From: Pseudopithomyces maydicus
Lineage: Eukaryota; Ascomycota; Dothideomycetes; Pleosporales; Didymosphaeriaceae
Direction of reading: 5' to 3'
Length of the DNA stretch: 64,000 nucleotides
Assembly: GCA_026873275.1 (NCBI GenBank)
Contig: JANTUC010000001.1
Span: 1,240,001-1,304,000, forward strand
In this document: piece by piece, positions 12,525-25,900 of the stretch
Layout of the letters: every line of letters begins with the position of its first letter
How positions within the stretch are numbered: position 1 is the stretch's first letter
The notes under the pieces: generated by a model
What the model saw: the letters and a program-made list of their open reading frames with translations, nothing else
The model's database searches: none
Told to the model about the DNA's origin: nothing
Position numbers and translations under genes: made by a program

Positions 12525-13172
12525 TCATTCTTCGTCGGTGAAGGCAGTGTACTCCTCCTTGCTCATCAGATTGCCTGTGGGCTCGCCGCTGATCTCAATC
12601 TTCGCAATCCAGCTGTCGCCCTCGGGGTCCTTGTTCAAGCTACCGGGCTTCTCTTCCAGTGCGCTGTTAACCTCGGTGACGGTGCCGCCAATGGGGCTGA
12701 GGATGTCGGAGGCAGACTTCACCGACTCGACGGCGCCAATGGCATCGCCGGCGGTGGCTTCGAGGCCGACCTCGGGCAGCTCGACGTAGACAACGTCGCC
12801 GAGGGCCTTGGCGGCGTATTCGGAGATTCCAAGTGTGACTGGACGGGCAAGTCAGCATGCAATGGGAAGGGAGGAAGGGAGGAAGGAAGGAAGGTGGGGC
12901 GGGGGTGGTAGCGGTGGACATACAAGTCTTCCCGTCGGCGGAAGCCTCAATCCACTCGTGGTCCTCGGTGTACTTCTTCGCCCGCACTGCGCATGCATCA
13001 GCACTCGTTCTCACGCTGTCCAGGCGCACGTCGTACCAGCAGCCGACGCCGTGAATAGCCGTTGGTGGAGGTGCTGCTGGGCCTGGAACTGGCAGGCAAA
13101 GGGCGACTGCCGGCGGGTGGCGGACGAGGTCAATTGGCGGGCAGCGCGGACAACGGAGAAGCGGGCGGCCAT
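12525..13172 (-). CDS. GCV3: Glycine cleavage system H protein, mitochondrial
   Basis: Three exons (13172-13037, 12986-12924, 12838-12525) join in phase to 170 residues. The N-terminus MAARFSVVRAARQLTSSATR is a basic, hydroxylated mitochondrial presequence. The mature domain begins KKYTEDHEW, continues TLGISEYAAKALGDVVYVELPEVG, and carries the lipoyl-lysine site AVESVKSASD, ending MSKEEYTAFTDEE. The H protein shuttles the aminomethyl group on its lipoate arm among the P, T and L proteins of the mitochondrial glycine decarboxylase complex. The second intron is a polypyrimidine microsatellite on the coding strand. The gene is head-to-head with the bS6m gene, with 262 bp between the starts. Confidence 0.95.
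12865..12894. repeat. GGAA-type microsatellite in intron 2 of the H-protein gene
   Basis: A purine-rich run of repeated GGAA/GGGA units on the + strand sits inside the intron between 12923 and 12839, giving the transcript a long TTCC-rich tract. Confidence 0.75.
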
Positions 13173-13434
13173 TGTGAGCGATTCTGCGATGTGTGAGGGG
13201 GAGGAGGAGGAGGAGGAGGAGAGAAGAGAGAGATTCACGAGTTGGCTTCCAGCGGGCGGGATTGGAGCTCTCAAGCTAGTAGCGATATGACGCCGCGCGG
13301 GTTAGTGTTTAGACCATGACCCACCCACGGGCTAGCCCGCATTGGGGAAAATCTAGCAGTCGCAGCTCGAACGAGAGCGCCGCTCCGAGAATCTTCAATT
13401 CCATCCAGACGCCCGCCAAACAACACCCGCCAAG
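13173..13434. promoter_or_regulatory. Shared bidirectional promoter of gcvH and bS6m genes
   Basis: Only 262 bp separate the two divergent start codons, both for mitochondrial proteins, so the transcripts must share promoter DNA. A GAG trinucleotide repeat (13201-13221) lies in what is probably the 5' leader of the H-protein gene. No specific factor site is claimed. Confidence 0.6.
13201..13221. repeat. GAG trinucleotide repeat
   Basis: About seven GAG units are directly visible on the + strand (CTC on the H-protein sense strand), upstream of its start codon. Confidence 0.8.
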
Positions 13435-13887
13435 ATGCTGTACGAGATGATCGGAGTGGTGAGTGCCCTTCCCTGCCGCACGCGACGTTCCTGCTAACTC
13501 TCCCAGGTGCGCCCCGGCCGCCTCTCCGAAGTCAAAGAGTAAATACCCACCCCTCAAGCAAACCCCATCCCTCCATCGCCTCGCGCTCACCCAATTTCCC
13601 CCAGAATCGCAAAGACGGCCGGCAAGATCGTCCTCGAGAAGAACGGCGTCGTGCGCGGCGTCACCAACTGGGGCACCTTCCTGCTGCCCAAGCCCGCGAA
13701 GAAGCTGCAGTCCACCCACAACGTCGGCCACCACTTCATCATGCGCTTCGACGCCAGCGCCCGCACACAGCACTCGCTGCGCCGCACAATGAGCTTGGAC
13801 CCCCGTCTGATACGCTACTCGATTGTCAAGATGGGCACCAAGTTTGAAGAGATCAAGGACATTCCGGGCCAGGCGAGCTTCAAATAG
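13435..13887 (+). CDS. MRP17: Mitochondrial small-subunit ribosomal protein bS6m
   Basis: Three exons (13435-13458, 13507-13538, 13605-13887) join in phase into 112 residues beginning MLYEMIGVVRPGRLSEVKEI. The bS6 ferredoxin-like fold is recognisable from AKTAGKIVLEKNGVVRGVTN, WGTFLLPKPAKK and the basic C-terminal half (FIMRFDASARTQHSLRRTMS, DPRLIRYSIVKMG). The family is the mitochondrial counterpart of bacterial S6, called MRP17 in yeast, and sits in the platform of the 37S subunit. Two tiny exons at the 5' end are common in this gene family in filamentous fungi. It shares its promoter with the glycine cleavage H-protein gene and converges on NUP192. Confidence 0.93.
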
Positions 13888-14514
13888 AAACATACAGTAA
13901 AAAGAAGGAAGAAAAAAGGGCTGCCTGGAAGCAATGTAGGATGTGTACAGTAAGACAGCATGCATTGGGTGGCGTTGAGGGGACTTTATTTATCAAATAC
14001 ACCGCGACTACACGGGAGTCGTTTGCTCGAGCATATCAAGCCTTGTCTTTCGTCTTTGCCATGGGACCCTGCTGCTTGCCTGTCGCTTCGCTGCTCACTC
14101 GTACACACTTGGAGCTTTCTGTAATTGCGGTGATTGACATTCCTTGAAACCCACTGCTTCTGCTCATACTTCATCCCGTTCCATGGCCCTAATTCAAAAT
14201 CATCGGGAGGTAGGTACCCCGTGGAGGGTCGTGTGCCGAAAAAGAATACCCACGTGTTGGTTGGGTGAAGGGAAGAGAGCACAGCAGTGAGGACTTTGCG
14301 AAGACAAAAACGGAGAGTATATGAACAATCAAGCTGGTTTTCGATGCAAAAAGTTATCATGCGAGAGCGCTCAACATAGAGCTCTATCCTTGCCCCCCAC
14401 GCTACCTGCGTTTTCCAATCCTACCCTACCCAAAACAGTCCACTTTTCCTCCATGAAGACTCTCTACGAAAACATGTTCTGCCTCGCCCGCTTCGAACCG
14501 GTCGAATCTTCGAA
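13888..14514. other. Convergent 3' intergenic region
   Basis: This 627 bp stretch lies between the 3' ends of the bS6m and NUP192 genes and should hold both 3' untranslated regions. Open frames within it have no recognisable product. Confidence 0.5.
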
Positions 14515-17500
14515 CTATGCCAATGTCAGCAAGCCGTCTCGCAATTCTTGCGAGAGAGTAATACAACGTACCTCCAAGAATCCGGTAACATCCACTAGCA
14601 CCGTGAAGCAATCCACCAACTCGCTCAAATCCTGAGCAAGCACACCATCTTGCCCCGTGGCGCCCGCTCCGACGTTCACACTCCGCTTGAAAATAGATAC
14701 CATGCTATGTCGACTCTCTTTGAGAAACTCACGCGCCGCGTAGACAGTCTGGTCGTTGTTCCGACCACGTGCCAGCACCGCCGCGTTGATGACGCGCAGC
14801 ACCGCGAGCATGAGCTCGTAGTACTTTTTCAGCGCGTTGGGATCGTCGAACTCGAGGCCGATATCTGGATCCACGTCGAAGATTCGTGACTCGCGGATCG
14901 ACGGGAAGAGGCTGGCATTCAAGACCGAGGTGGCACCAAGGTGCGTCTGGCAGACGCGAAGGAGCAGCGCGAGACTGGCATCGTAGAAGGAGAGGAGGGA
15001 GGTGACTTGGGGGCCTGGAGCGGCCTTGAGCTCCTCGGGGATGTGCTTGATATTGTCGACAAGCACCCCGATGAAGTTGAGGGAGCCAAAGGCGTCGAGC
15101 ATGTACTTTGATTCTTGGCGCGTGGCTACCGCAACAAGACCGTTGAGGAGGAGAAGTGCTGAGATGCGGCAGGTACCTGTGCCACTGTATGCGTCATCGC
15201 AAATAACCTCCATGAGTTGGCCACCGCAGTTCTTAACTGTGGCGAGCGTGTGGCGACCAAGCAGTGAGCCCCTGGTCGCCTTTTCGAATGTGCCATGGAT
15301 GTATCGGAAGCAGATCTGGTAGCAGTACTCGCGGAGCTCGGGGGTTGCGAGCGGACTATAGATTCCTACCAGCGCGGCGCGGAAGAGCTGCGAAAGTCGG
15401 TCATTCGCCAAGTCGCCATTCCGTGTCTTTTCGAACGCATTGGATTTGAAGTCAATCTTTTGGATAAGGGCTTCAGCAAGGGTAGCCAACTGCAGCGAGG
15501 TGTAATTGTCTGTGCCGTAGGATAATTCGAGCTTTGGAAGTATAACTTGCAGGGTCTGGAGGATAAACCCAAGGCGCTCGCTTTCATCAAACTCGCATGC
15601 ATGCAGGGTGACCATCAGTAGTTGGACCCAAGACTGCAGTATATCTTTGTGATATTGCGCAAGCAATTTGTGGCGGTTCCAAGTCTCAAAGGCCTCGAGT
15701 AGCATATCGGCTTGCTGTATTCTTCCGACCTCATCTTCTTCTGTACTTTCCGGAGCCTGACCCATCTGCTTCATTCTCAACATGAGAACCTGTTCCAACA
15801 GAGCAGTTGAATATATCATAACGCCATCCTTCTCCTCTTGACAAGAGGTCAGGTTGATTCCTTGGAAAATCCCTGGTTGCGGTTCGTTCAAATCAGGATA
15901 ACTGAACTCCATGAAGTCGAACAGATGGAAAATGTTTGCCACTGGCGTATTCTCTTCACCAGGTCGGATAGCAGTACCTAAGAGAAGCGACTGGATACGA
16001 GACCTCAGACTGAACATGCCGCCCTTAACGCTATGTCGCAATTCCCTAGACTCATAATCCAAAAATGCAGCACGACGCTGTAGGAAAAGCTGGAGAGCCA
16101 GGGCAGGCGCACCGACAAAAAACGAAGAAGGCACGCCGGCTTCGATTTCTTCGAGACCCTGGGGAAGCGTCATGCCATCCCATACCGTACGTTGATCGAT
16201 GACTTGCACACGAATCGCTTCCTCAAAAGGCATGCCGAAGTTGCGCATCTGTTCCATGACAATGGCGCTGGTCAGGGGTGATCTCCATAACCTTTGAAGA
16301 ATCTCCCAACATTTTGTCTTGATCAGAGACATCCATGCAATGTAGTTACCGCCATCTTCAGCAGGATAATGGTAAGCAAGCAACAGTATCGCATGGAAGA
16401 GAGAACATTCGTTGTCAAAGAGACTGTCGGGAGCCACTTGAACGGTATTGTTCTCACAGAAAAAGCCGAGGAGGATGTGTGCGATGGTAGGTCTCTGGGA
16501 CCCAGCAATGAGGCAACTGTTCAAAAATTCGAGGATCCGAAGCTTGATGTTATAACCTGGTGCTTCCGACATAGCGAAAAGCTCATCCACGTCGAATTTC
16601 AGAAGACCACAGAGGGAGCGACCTATGCGTTCTGCCTCATTGTCTTTCTCAAGGATTCCAACAATCTTGCTACGACCGCTGCGCTGTCCGAAACCGGTTG
16701 GAGAAACAGCAAGTTTGCGGGACGAGGACATCTTCTCCAAGAGTTGAAGCGATGCAATGGTCAGCGTCTGGTGCCCAGTTCCGCAATACAGTCCAAGGTC
16801 GACGATGATCTGGAGGTTGTTGAGAATTGCATCTTCGAATGAAGCAAGTGATAGATTGGAAACTGGTGTGCGCTGCATCGAGGTTTGTTGCTTCAACACT
16901 GGACGGACAATATCAAGATAGGTCGCCTGTAGCTTCATCACAAGATCCATAACCTCAATACTCAGCATCAACGACTGAACTAATGGAGAATCAGTAGGAG
17001 CCGCATCAACTTCAGTGACATCGTGGTGAGAAGATGCGAAGAGGGCTTGAATAACCTTGTCGTTGAAAAGCCATTCCATGACCCTTGTGAAAGGATGGAG
17101 AGTCACATAAGCGGCCAATGACGAAGGCTCGATGACTTGATCGACGGGTATGTTTGATTTGTTCGCAAAAACCACCAGGTTCTCGTTGAAGGTTGATAGA
17201 CTGGTGACCATAAATTTCAAGCAGGCCCATCTCAGTACGTGGCGTTGTAATGGATCCTGCACTTCCGAACTGCGATCTGCGAACACTCGCATGACGAAGT
17301 CGATGTAGCTTTCGATACCAGGGATGCGACGATTCGACCCAAGTGATTCCGAAAATGGTAAGCGGTCGTTGAGCGACTGACTGTCGGGATATGGCTCCAC
17401 TAGCGCTTGTAGAAGGCGGATGAACGAGAGAGACTCGTCGTACCCAGTTGCAAGAGTAGCCCATAGTTCGTCCCGTGCAACTGGTTGGATGGCATTATTC

Positions 17501-19590
17501 TGTTTGGAGGCGACATAGAAGCCGGAGGTAGTCCAATCATCTAGAAATTCCCACATCCCAAACGCACGCTGTTTGTTCTTGTCGAAAAGCAAAGCGGACG
17601 CGGCATCAAATGCAGCTGCACGAAGCCCAGTGACGACTTTATCGGTGCATAGACTGAAGCAAATGGCCGCTACACTGTGGTCTGGGTGTTCTAGCAAATA
17701 GTAGCGTGCCGACGCGGACTCGCGACAAAGATGAGCAAGCAATCGCAGATAGCTCTCGAGCATCGTTGCACTTTCGGGCTCTACAATTTGGTCTACAGCG
17801 TGCTGAGATGTTCCGAATAAACCGCCCTGGATTGCCTTCTTCGGCTCATGTATATTCCTTTGGAATTCGATGAATTCATTGAATATGTGTGTGTAACTGA
17901 GCGAGCTGGTTCTCCGAATTTTCCCGGTAGAGGTTGCCCCTTCTTCGAGCAGAAACCGGTGCGCAGAGTCTGCGTTGGCGTTTCCGGTGGAGATTGCGCG
18001 CAGCATCTCGCAGAACATGGCTATACGAGGCGTGGGCTGACGTTTGGCGGCCCACTGGAGGAAGCCGTAAAGGTTGCTTTCCTTGTCTGACCAAAAGTCT
18101 TCAGCAGCATCAGGTGACCCGTCATAAGCGTACGAGACAATGACCAAGAAACGCTCCAAATGCAGAGGATATTCTCCTGTAGACCGCTGAAAATGTAGGT
18201 GCAAGCGCCTTCGCTGGTCGTCTTCTTCCGCCTTCAATTTCCGCAATGTATCCGGCATGTTTGTAATAAATGAATCGACAAAGTACTGCAATTGTTCTGT
18301 GACAAGCGTTCTAAAGTAGTCTTCTGGCTGAGGCGACTCGGGAGGTAAGATAGCCGCATCTTGTAGGAGAGAAGATATCATGCTCGTCTTCTGCGGATCA
18401 TACCATCGTGTTGGACGTACATCCTGGCTGAAAGAAAGCATGAAGTGGAATGCACCTTCGTCCAATGTACGCATGAATGCATCGGAGCGATCGATGGCTT
18501 CTTGATTAAGATCCACGCCTTGGAGATCAGCGTCCTGTTGATTATGATCCGCATATCTCCCGCTGTATTCAGCCAGCCACCAGGCCAAGGTTGCTGCCTG
18601 TAGACTCCGCAGTGCCCAAGGTTCATTGTCCCTTGCGGCAAGTAACGAGGTGTGGAACGTCCTTGCATCCTTGGTGACAGTGTTCGCCTCCGAGGCGATG
18701 TGCGAAATCAGGCGAAGCAGAATGGGAACGTAGTGAATGGTTATGAGGTCGTGCTTGTCAATTGTCCTGGCGCGTGCGAGAAGAGCCTTGAGATTCTCCA
18801 TATTGGCAAAGCCTGGCTTGATCATGTGGGTGCAGATGGCAGCAAGGCTTTCGTGCTGGCGAGTCAAACTTTGGAGCTGATAAGTCATGATTTCCTTGAA
18901 GGCGGCGGACTGAGTCTGACCGACGACTTGGGCACTTTGCAGTCTCTCGGAAATCCTCTGCAGCCATTTTTCAATGTCGCCCATGTTCTCGAAGCACCTT
19001 CCCCAGAACTGGTATGCGGAAGCAAAGTTGTTCGTCCCTTGGACACCCACAACAACCTCGACAGCCAATTGGAACATGTCCATTTCCGGAAGCTCATCCT
19101 CGCCGCTGTCCAGTGCTGCCTGCATCAAGATACGCAGGCACAGAAGAATACATTCGCGGCGGCGGTGGAATCGGATGATGGCAGTCTGCGCTTGCGGGCG
19201 ATCCAGGTCCTGGGCCTCTTGCTGGGCACCCATGAAATAAGCAGCGGCTTCCAGTTCATCCAGGTCCAGCTCTTCGGCAACATTGAGGGCCTCTTGTTGG
19301 AATTCATCGTTTACGCCGTACTCTTCGTCGTTGATGGTAATCTTGCCTACACCAATTCATCAGCGTCGCTCCTTCCCTGCCAACTCATATGACTGGGCGC
19401 GCATACCCGAGCAAAGCGCCTTCCTGCTCTGGTCGTTCTTGCCGTTCTTGCCGACGAGCTGCCTGAGCTGCTCCAGGTGGATTTCCAGGTTCTCGCGCAG
19501 GCGGTCGAGGGCAGTCAAGCGGTTGTCGACCAGGGCGACCAGGTCGCGGTGCAGAGCCTCGAGGGCTTGAAGGCTTTCGTCGTCAGCCAT
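14515..19590 (-). CDS. NUP192: Nucleoporin NUP192 (NUP205 orthologue)
   Basis: A short first exon (19590-19407) and one 4.8 kb exon (19346-14515) are joined by a 60-nt intron, in phase, to 1671 residues. That is close to the 1680-1760 usual for fungal Nup192. The start MADDESLQALEALHRDLVAL, the stretch GKITINDEEYGVNDEFQQ at the exon join and the early EAAAYFMGAQQEAQ are typical of the N-terminal head. The rest is uninterrupted alpha-solenoid sequence without membrane segments. Nup192 is a large inner-ring scaffold nucleoporin that binds Nic96/Nup93 and Nup53 and shapes the central transport channel. It is head-to-head with TEL1. The long exon shows no frame break, so sequence accuracy is good over this region. 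Confidence 0.93.
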
Positions 19591-19944
19591 GGGGAGATCG
19601 CGGGGCAGCTCTGCGCATCATGCGCAAGGGCTTTTTGCGAGTCGAGTGGCGTCACGGCGACTGTGGTCCAGTCACTCCAGTGTTGTGGTGCACACTCAAA
19701 GTTTCCTGAACGCGCTTGCCTGGGAGCTCGGGCGCGCTTTCCTTTCCGACCCTTGTGGCTTGGCATTTCACCTCCGCAACCTCCGCATCGTTTTCCAGGC
19801 GCAAGCACCTGCACATCGCTCCGTTGCTAGATATACGGGGCCATGTTCACTGCCTCGAGCCCGCAGACTGTCCGGTAGAGGCGGGAGGAGTGCTCTTCTG
19901 CCCAAACGTCGCCTAGCAAGGGTGGGCTGTGAGCAGTCGCCGCC
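19591..19944. promoter_or_regulatory. Shared bidirectional promoter of NUP192 and TEL1
   Basis: The divergent start codons are 354 bp apart, so both core promoters lie here. No TATA-like element is obvious. Open frames across it are shadows. Confidence 0.6.
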
Positions 19945-22900
19945 ATGGCCGTCACGAGCATCCAGGACGCGAAAGGTAAGACATCTGTGAATGCACATCT
20001 TGTGGCGCAGCGCTGATGGGCCGTAGTCCTGATTGCGACCACCAAAGTCAAGGACCGCACCTCCGGCCTCAAAAATCTCGTCCGCATCCTGAAGCACAAC
20101 CGCGGAAAGACTAGCCTCGAGAACATCACGAACAAGGCATACCTGGCGCTATGCGAGACCATATTCCAGTGCATGCGCGAGGAGCGGACGCTTTTTTCAA
20201 AGCCAAAGCCAAATCGACCAAGACGCACGAGGAGCTGCTGTCATTGTCAGGCAATGCTCTCCGCCATGTCATAAACTCGGCTTTGCGCACCATCAAAAGC
20301 ACCACCGTTGAGCTGATTGTCGGAACCACTATTGAACTTCTGTCCGACAAAGACGGGAGCTTCTTGAAGCCTTTGGCCGACGACCTTCCCAAGTCACTTC
20401 GAGATCTTTTCGGATACCAACCCCATGTCGAACGCATGTCCCAGGACTGCTGGGACCGCATGGTCGCATTCTGTCTCGAATCGTTATCGCACATATTCTC
20501 CGCGGAAGAGGGAAACGAGGCTGAGGAAGAAGTGCAGGATAGCTGGAGTACTGCTATCTCAAGCCGTGCCCGGACGCCCTTCGAATCCACCGATGGCGCA
20601 CCCAGACCCAGCTTGCGAGAGTCTGACAGCGCACCAAGAGCTACTCCGCGCGCGTCTTCATCTCGCGACAAGCGTTATTCTGACGAACAGATCCATGCGG
20701 CCGAGGATATGGTTCAGTGTCTGAGGTTACTTGTCACAGCGTCTAATGCGCCGGTTGTAGCGAGCGCAGAGGCTATATGCAATACCCTTATCGTGTTTCT
20801 TCACAAGCAATTTGGGCGTGGTAACGCTGCCGCGCTTGCAGCAATCAATGCCATCTTACCTCGCATCATATTCTCCAAATCGCAACTCAGTGAACAAATC
20901 ATCCGGGAACTGTTGCCAATGATGAAATTTTTCTGGGGCGATATCGTCATGAGAGATGAGATTCTCACAACCTTGACCTACACAGAAGCTCACATTCGCC
21001 GTTTGCTTATTCACGATCGTGATGATGCACTCAGCATTGACCTAGAGGCGTTCGTTGAAGCCGTCTACAGTGATTATCGACGTAGAAAAGAAAGCACAGC
21101 TCATCAGTTCCTCGAAGAAGAGTATCTATGCTTTCGAAGAATTGATGGAGTGGTAACCGACCCCCACCCGCTGTCAATGCATGCATTCGCAATGGACGGC
21201 GAAAATGTTCGCTGCGAAAGTTTGTGGGCGACGGTTGCGACTATTGCGAGATTTTCTGCCATGTTGGACGAGCGTAAGCGTAGAATCGCTCACAACGAAG
21301 GCTCTGGTGATGGTTTGGCGACAAAGCGTTTGCGTATCACCCATCATTTCCAGGAGTACTTAAGACACGTCTCAGAACCACGGTCCAACGCCAAGCGGGC
21401 AGCTTTGCAGGTTCTTGCTTTCGTTGTGCAAGAAACCCCACTTGATGAAGAACAAATTCAAAATCTACTAGAGAAGCTCACTGGTTGCATGTCGGACGAA
21501 AACTCTGTGCATGCGTCTTGGGCAATGATAACACTTGCAGCGTATGTCACTCCCTCATCTCGATTGATCACAACTGACTCGAACAGGACTGCTTTCCAGA
21601 AAACGGCCACAAGACCTCCCCTAAAACCGTTTTGGTCATCCGTTTGGAAATCTGCATCTCGAGCTGTGACATCGGTTTCAACTTGCCGTGCGGCTTGCCA
21701 CTTGATGGATATGCTCCTGAGGCTTGAAATCATTCCGTTTTCAACTATCACTGCTGACGCACAGAGCATGGTATTCTCAGTCGAGCTCAATGGACCTGCC
21801 CTACTCACAGAAACTAGTGTCGCATTCATGACCACAATAATACAAGAAAGAGTCAGGGAAAATCCAACTAATCTTGATGCCACTGCTGAAAGGGTACTGA
21901 ATTGGTTATTCGGAAAATGGGCCCCGCGTAAGTACCCTGCCAGTCTAACAAAGTATCCACTGACCATAGCAATAGATGTATGGGCGGAGAGGACATCTCT
22001 ATATTTGAATGCGCACCATTGTGATGCTCATGATATCCTCTCCCTACTGCATACATGTCTCGACATCCCATTCACACCTCTGAAGGTTTCCAGTTTCCAA
22101 ACACTTGGTTCTATAGCCCAGGCCCATTCGCGCACGGCAGGTCTTGCAAAATTGTCTTCTTATCTTTTGCTTCTGAAACAACCTGATAACTTCAAAAAGC
22201 TTCCCATAAATCGGTTGGACACCGCTAATTCTACGCCTTCAAGTCATGCTGTGCAGCTTGAGGGTCGAATATCGGACTTTTGCATCTCCGAGCTCGAACG
22301 TACAAAGTGCAGGTGGAAGGATATGGCACAACAAAACCCACAAGGAATTACCTCGAACATGTGGCGCGTCATGACAAACTTCTGTATTGTCGTGACGGCA
22401 CTAAGCGCTCTCTTTGAAAGCAGTGGCCGTCCTGTCGCAGCATTAAAAACCGGCGCAGATGGTGTTGCGCAGGCTTTGGCAAATTTGCTTGCTCGGCCAC
22501 AGACAGAATCGTACAAAATGGAAACTGTTCTCGAAGCATGTGCTAGGAGCTTACCGGATTTGAGCTTCTTTAGTGCCTTCTCGAGAACTATTTTCAACGA
22601 AGCGGGAGTATCATCATTGGCGATCCATCTACGCCGAGCTTTAGATATTCGTCAAGACAATAAGAAGCAACCACTCCATGCTGAAGACGTGGACTTTATG
22701 GATATCGATGAGGATCCAGAGTCACAAAACAGCAATGGCATATCAGCACCTGAGTTTGATGTACCGCGTCATGACGCTGAGGCTTATGGGGAAGCTGCTG
22801 CGCTGCATGCATCTTGTGCGAGCTATATCCATTTGATTGCTGCAGCCACCGACGTACCAGAAGAAGACCAGGATACGGTGCCTGAAGAATTTGTGGAACA

Positions 22901-25900
22901 TTTGATCTGTAAATCCCAGGCTGACCTGCTTCGGTCGCGCCCATTTGTACAAGCACTGCTATGTAGTCACATTCGTATTTCGACTTCTGATGGCCTCAAG
23001 ATCCTCGAAAGACTTATGGAAGCTCTAATTGACCCAGCTGCACGGGAGTACAACACATCCGAGGTAGCCAATAGCATGATGGTCGAATCTCTGATTGGAT
23101 TAACCAAAACGTGGGACCCTAGTGGGACCGATCACGATTCTCAGGACTTTAAAGAGCAGACAAAAGCACTGTACGAGTATTATACCGTCGACATGGAGGA
23201 GAGTGGGGTTCGTGTATCACCGACTCTTCAGATCCGCATCGCAGATTTTCTCCACGGAATGCTCCGATTCGACTATCTCTCAGACAACCCCAGGTCACCC
23301 TCTGTGCGGACCCGGCTTTTCCAACTTCTTTCACAAGGGGAGATGGCCGTGAAGTATCACATAGCGCAAGGTCTACCCGCCGTATTTGAACTTTGGGCTC
23401 TGCCGACCCATGATGATATTCTACAAGACGTGGACAGTCATTTACCTGAAGAGAGCAATGACCTTGAAGGTATAGCGATACGATTGTTTGTTCTCTCTAA
23501 GCTAGCCTCACGATGGCATACACTCTTGAGACAATGTATCTATCGTATTTTTGCGACTGCTGGCTTGGTTACAGCTGCGGCACAACATGCCAACTATTGC
23601 ATCTCTGAAATTGCACAGGCGAAGGGCGCTGGTGATTCTAAACTGCTGTTTCGATTGTTTGCGCCCCAAATTATTTTCACTTGGCTGGATCGTAAACAAG
23701 GGCTTGCTGACATACCGTATTCGATATTTGGCTACGACTCTCTTGGCAGGCTCTTGGGTGAAATTGAATCGGAAGCTGTAGCCCAAGCTGTCATGCTTGG
23801 CCATGAGAAAGAGGTGAAATGCATAGCCGATCATTTGAATGTGGACATCCCAGAACTCCTCCTGCGGAACATAAGCAAAGCCGCTGCGTACACCATTTCA
23901 TGGGATACTTGTAGGGGATCTGCGCGTAACAAAAATTTACCAAGCAATGAACAGCTGCTTTGTAAACTCATTAGCAGCGAGAATAATGGACATACTAGCA
24001 GCAAAAGTAACAACAAATCTGGCCCATCTACAGCAGCCAAACACATATCTCTGGATCAGAATTCTTTCCCACGAGCACTTGGCTACGTATTCCAAACCAT
24101 GGACTATGAAGAGCGGATCAAAAAATCGCTTGAGAAGCGAAACATGTCCGACCCTGCTTTACAAGCTCTCACAAAGATGCTTAACAACTCACATTCATCG
24201 ATGGAATTTAGTGTCGGTATTGAACCATCATTCTCCGCGTTTTATCTTCCTGATCAGATTGATCGATTATGCCGCCGGGCATTTGGAACTATAATAAACT
24301 TTTGGAACGCTACTACATACACGCTTGTCATACGAATGCTCCTAGACAGGGTTCGGCCCGCGCTCGGCTCGCTGTACGCTAGATCCGTAATACGCAAGAT
24401 AAGGGTTGTCGTAGCTCTTGCGGGGCCTGTAGCGTATGAAGGTTACCCTTTGCAGATGACCCTACAATCGTTGAGGCCTTTCCTTACAGACATCCAATGT
24501 GCCCAGGATGTGATCGGCATTATTCAATACCTGTTTGAGAACGGTGCCCAGTATTTGACTGAAAACCTCAGCTTTCTCACCGGAATAGGCCTATCCACAC
24601 TTGTCTCGCTTCGCAGCTTCCTTGGCTCTTCCCAAGAGGTGATGACACAGCAGACTCAATATTCAGCCTCGATGGATGCTACAAAAGCTTTCCATACCTG
24701 GCTTACCCAACAGTTCAAAGAATACGCTGAGATTGTGACAGTGAGCGACAAGTCGTCTATTAAGGCTTTCAGGCTCATAACAACAGCGGCTTCGCAGGTG
24801 CGGCTACAGGGTAACTCCATCCGTGGAAGTGAAGAGAGCAAGCTACTCTTAGAGATATTAGACGATGTGAAATCGGACCGTAATCTCTTGAACACTACCT
24901 CACGAGATGTCGCATTGAATTTGCTCTGCCAAGATTTTCTACCTGCGGAAACAGCTATGGACGACGTACTTGGTGACGACATAGAAGCTGCTGAATATGC
25001 ACCTTATGTGTGGGACTCGTGTCAGCGACCCAACGTGGGCGATGGTTATCTTCGATGGGCAGCACGTGTGCTCGGCCGAACATTCAGTGCTTGCGGCACT
25101 GTCAAACGAAGTACTATTCATTCATCTCCGTGGTCGAATCAAGACCTTGCCACTAAAGACATACTCGGTCGAGGCTCGCGAGAAGCTATCGTTCAAAACA
25201 TCTTGGACATACTGTACAGCGACAATCGTAGTGATGTCAGCTTGGCGGAGGATGCTCTTAGATCGATCATATCTAGTCTTGACCTATTTCGACGGGACGA
25301 GGCGGATGAAGTAGTACGCAACATTCCGGAATATCTCAGAGAAGCACTCAAACTAGATTTTGCGCATCTACCCACTCCCCAAAGCACCGACGCATCACTG
25401 GAAGAGGTCGCTGCCCCAACTACTTATACCAAGGAAGCATCGGAATGGATTAAAGAGCTTGCTGTCGCTCTATGTAGTGCAGCCTTAGATGATCCCGTGC
25501 TGAAGGCTCTTCCTAAACTTCTTACCGGCATCGACTTGATGGCGAGTAAAACGTTTCCATACATCCTACACCTCGTTCTTCTCAAGGAATTCGACGGTGA
25601 TAGGAGCATTCAGCAGATTATGTCTGATGCTACTATGGCTTGGTTCTCCAAATGCGATTCCACGCATGTGTCATATATGCGCAGTCTCCATGAAGCAATC
25701 TTGTACCTTCGTAGCCAACCGGTACCTAAAGAAGTCACCAGAGTTGACCGCGATAAGTGGTTAGAGATTGACTTTCTCCAAGCAGCTGAAGCGGCTACGG
25801 TGTGCGGCATGCATAGAACAGCATTGTTATTTGCTGAAACATACTCGGGTATGCCGGCAGTAAAGAGTGCGACAAGGAGATTGTCCGTTTTGAAAGACCC

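Noticed and set aside
13309..13965. 218-codon minus-strand frame over the bS6m gene
   Set aside because: It is the complement of a well-supported ribosomal protein gene with correct splice sites. The frame has no domain.
16294..16842. 182-codon plus-strand frame
   Set aside because: Antisense shadow inside the NUP192 coding exon.
18652..19392. 246-codon plus-strand frame
   Set aside because: Antisense to the NUP192 exon and its first intron. It has no independent features.
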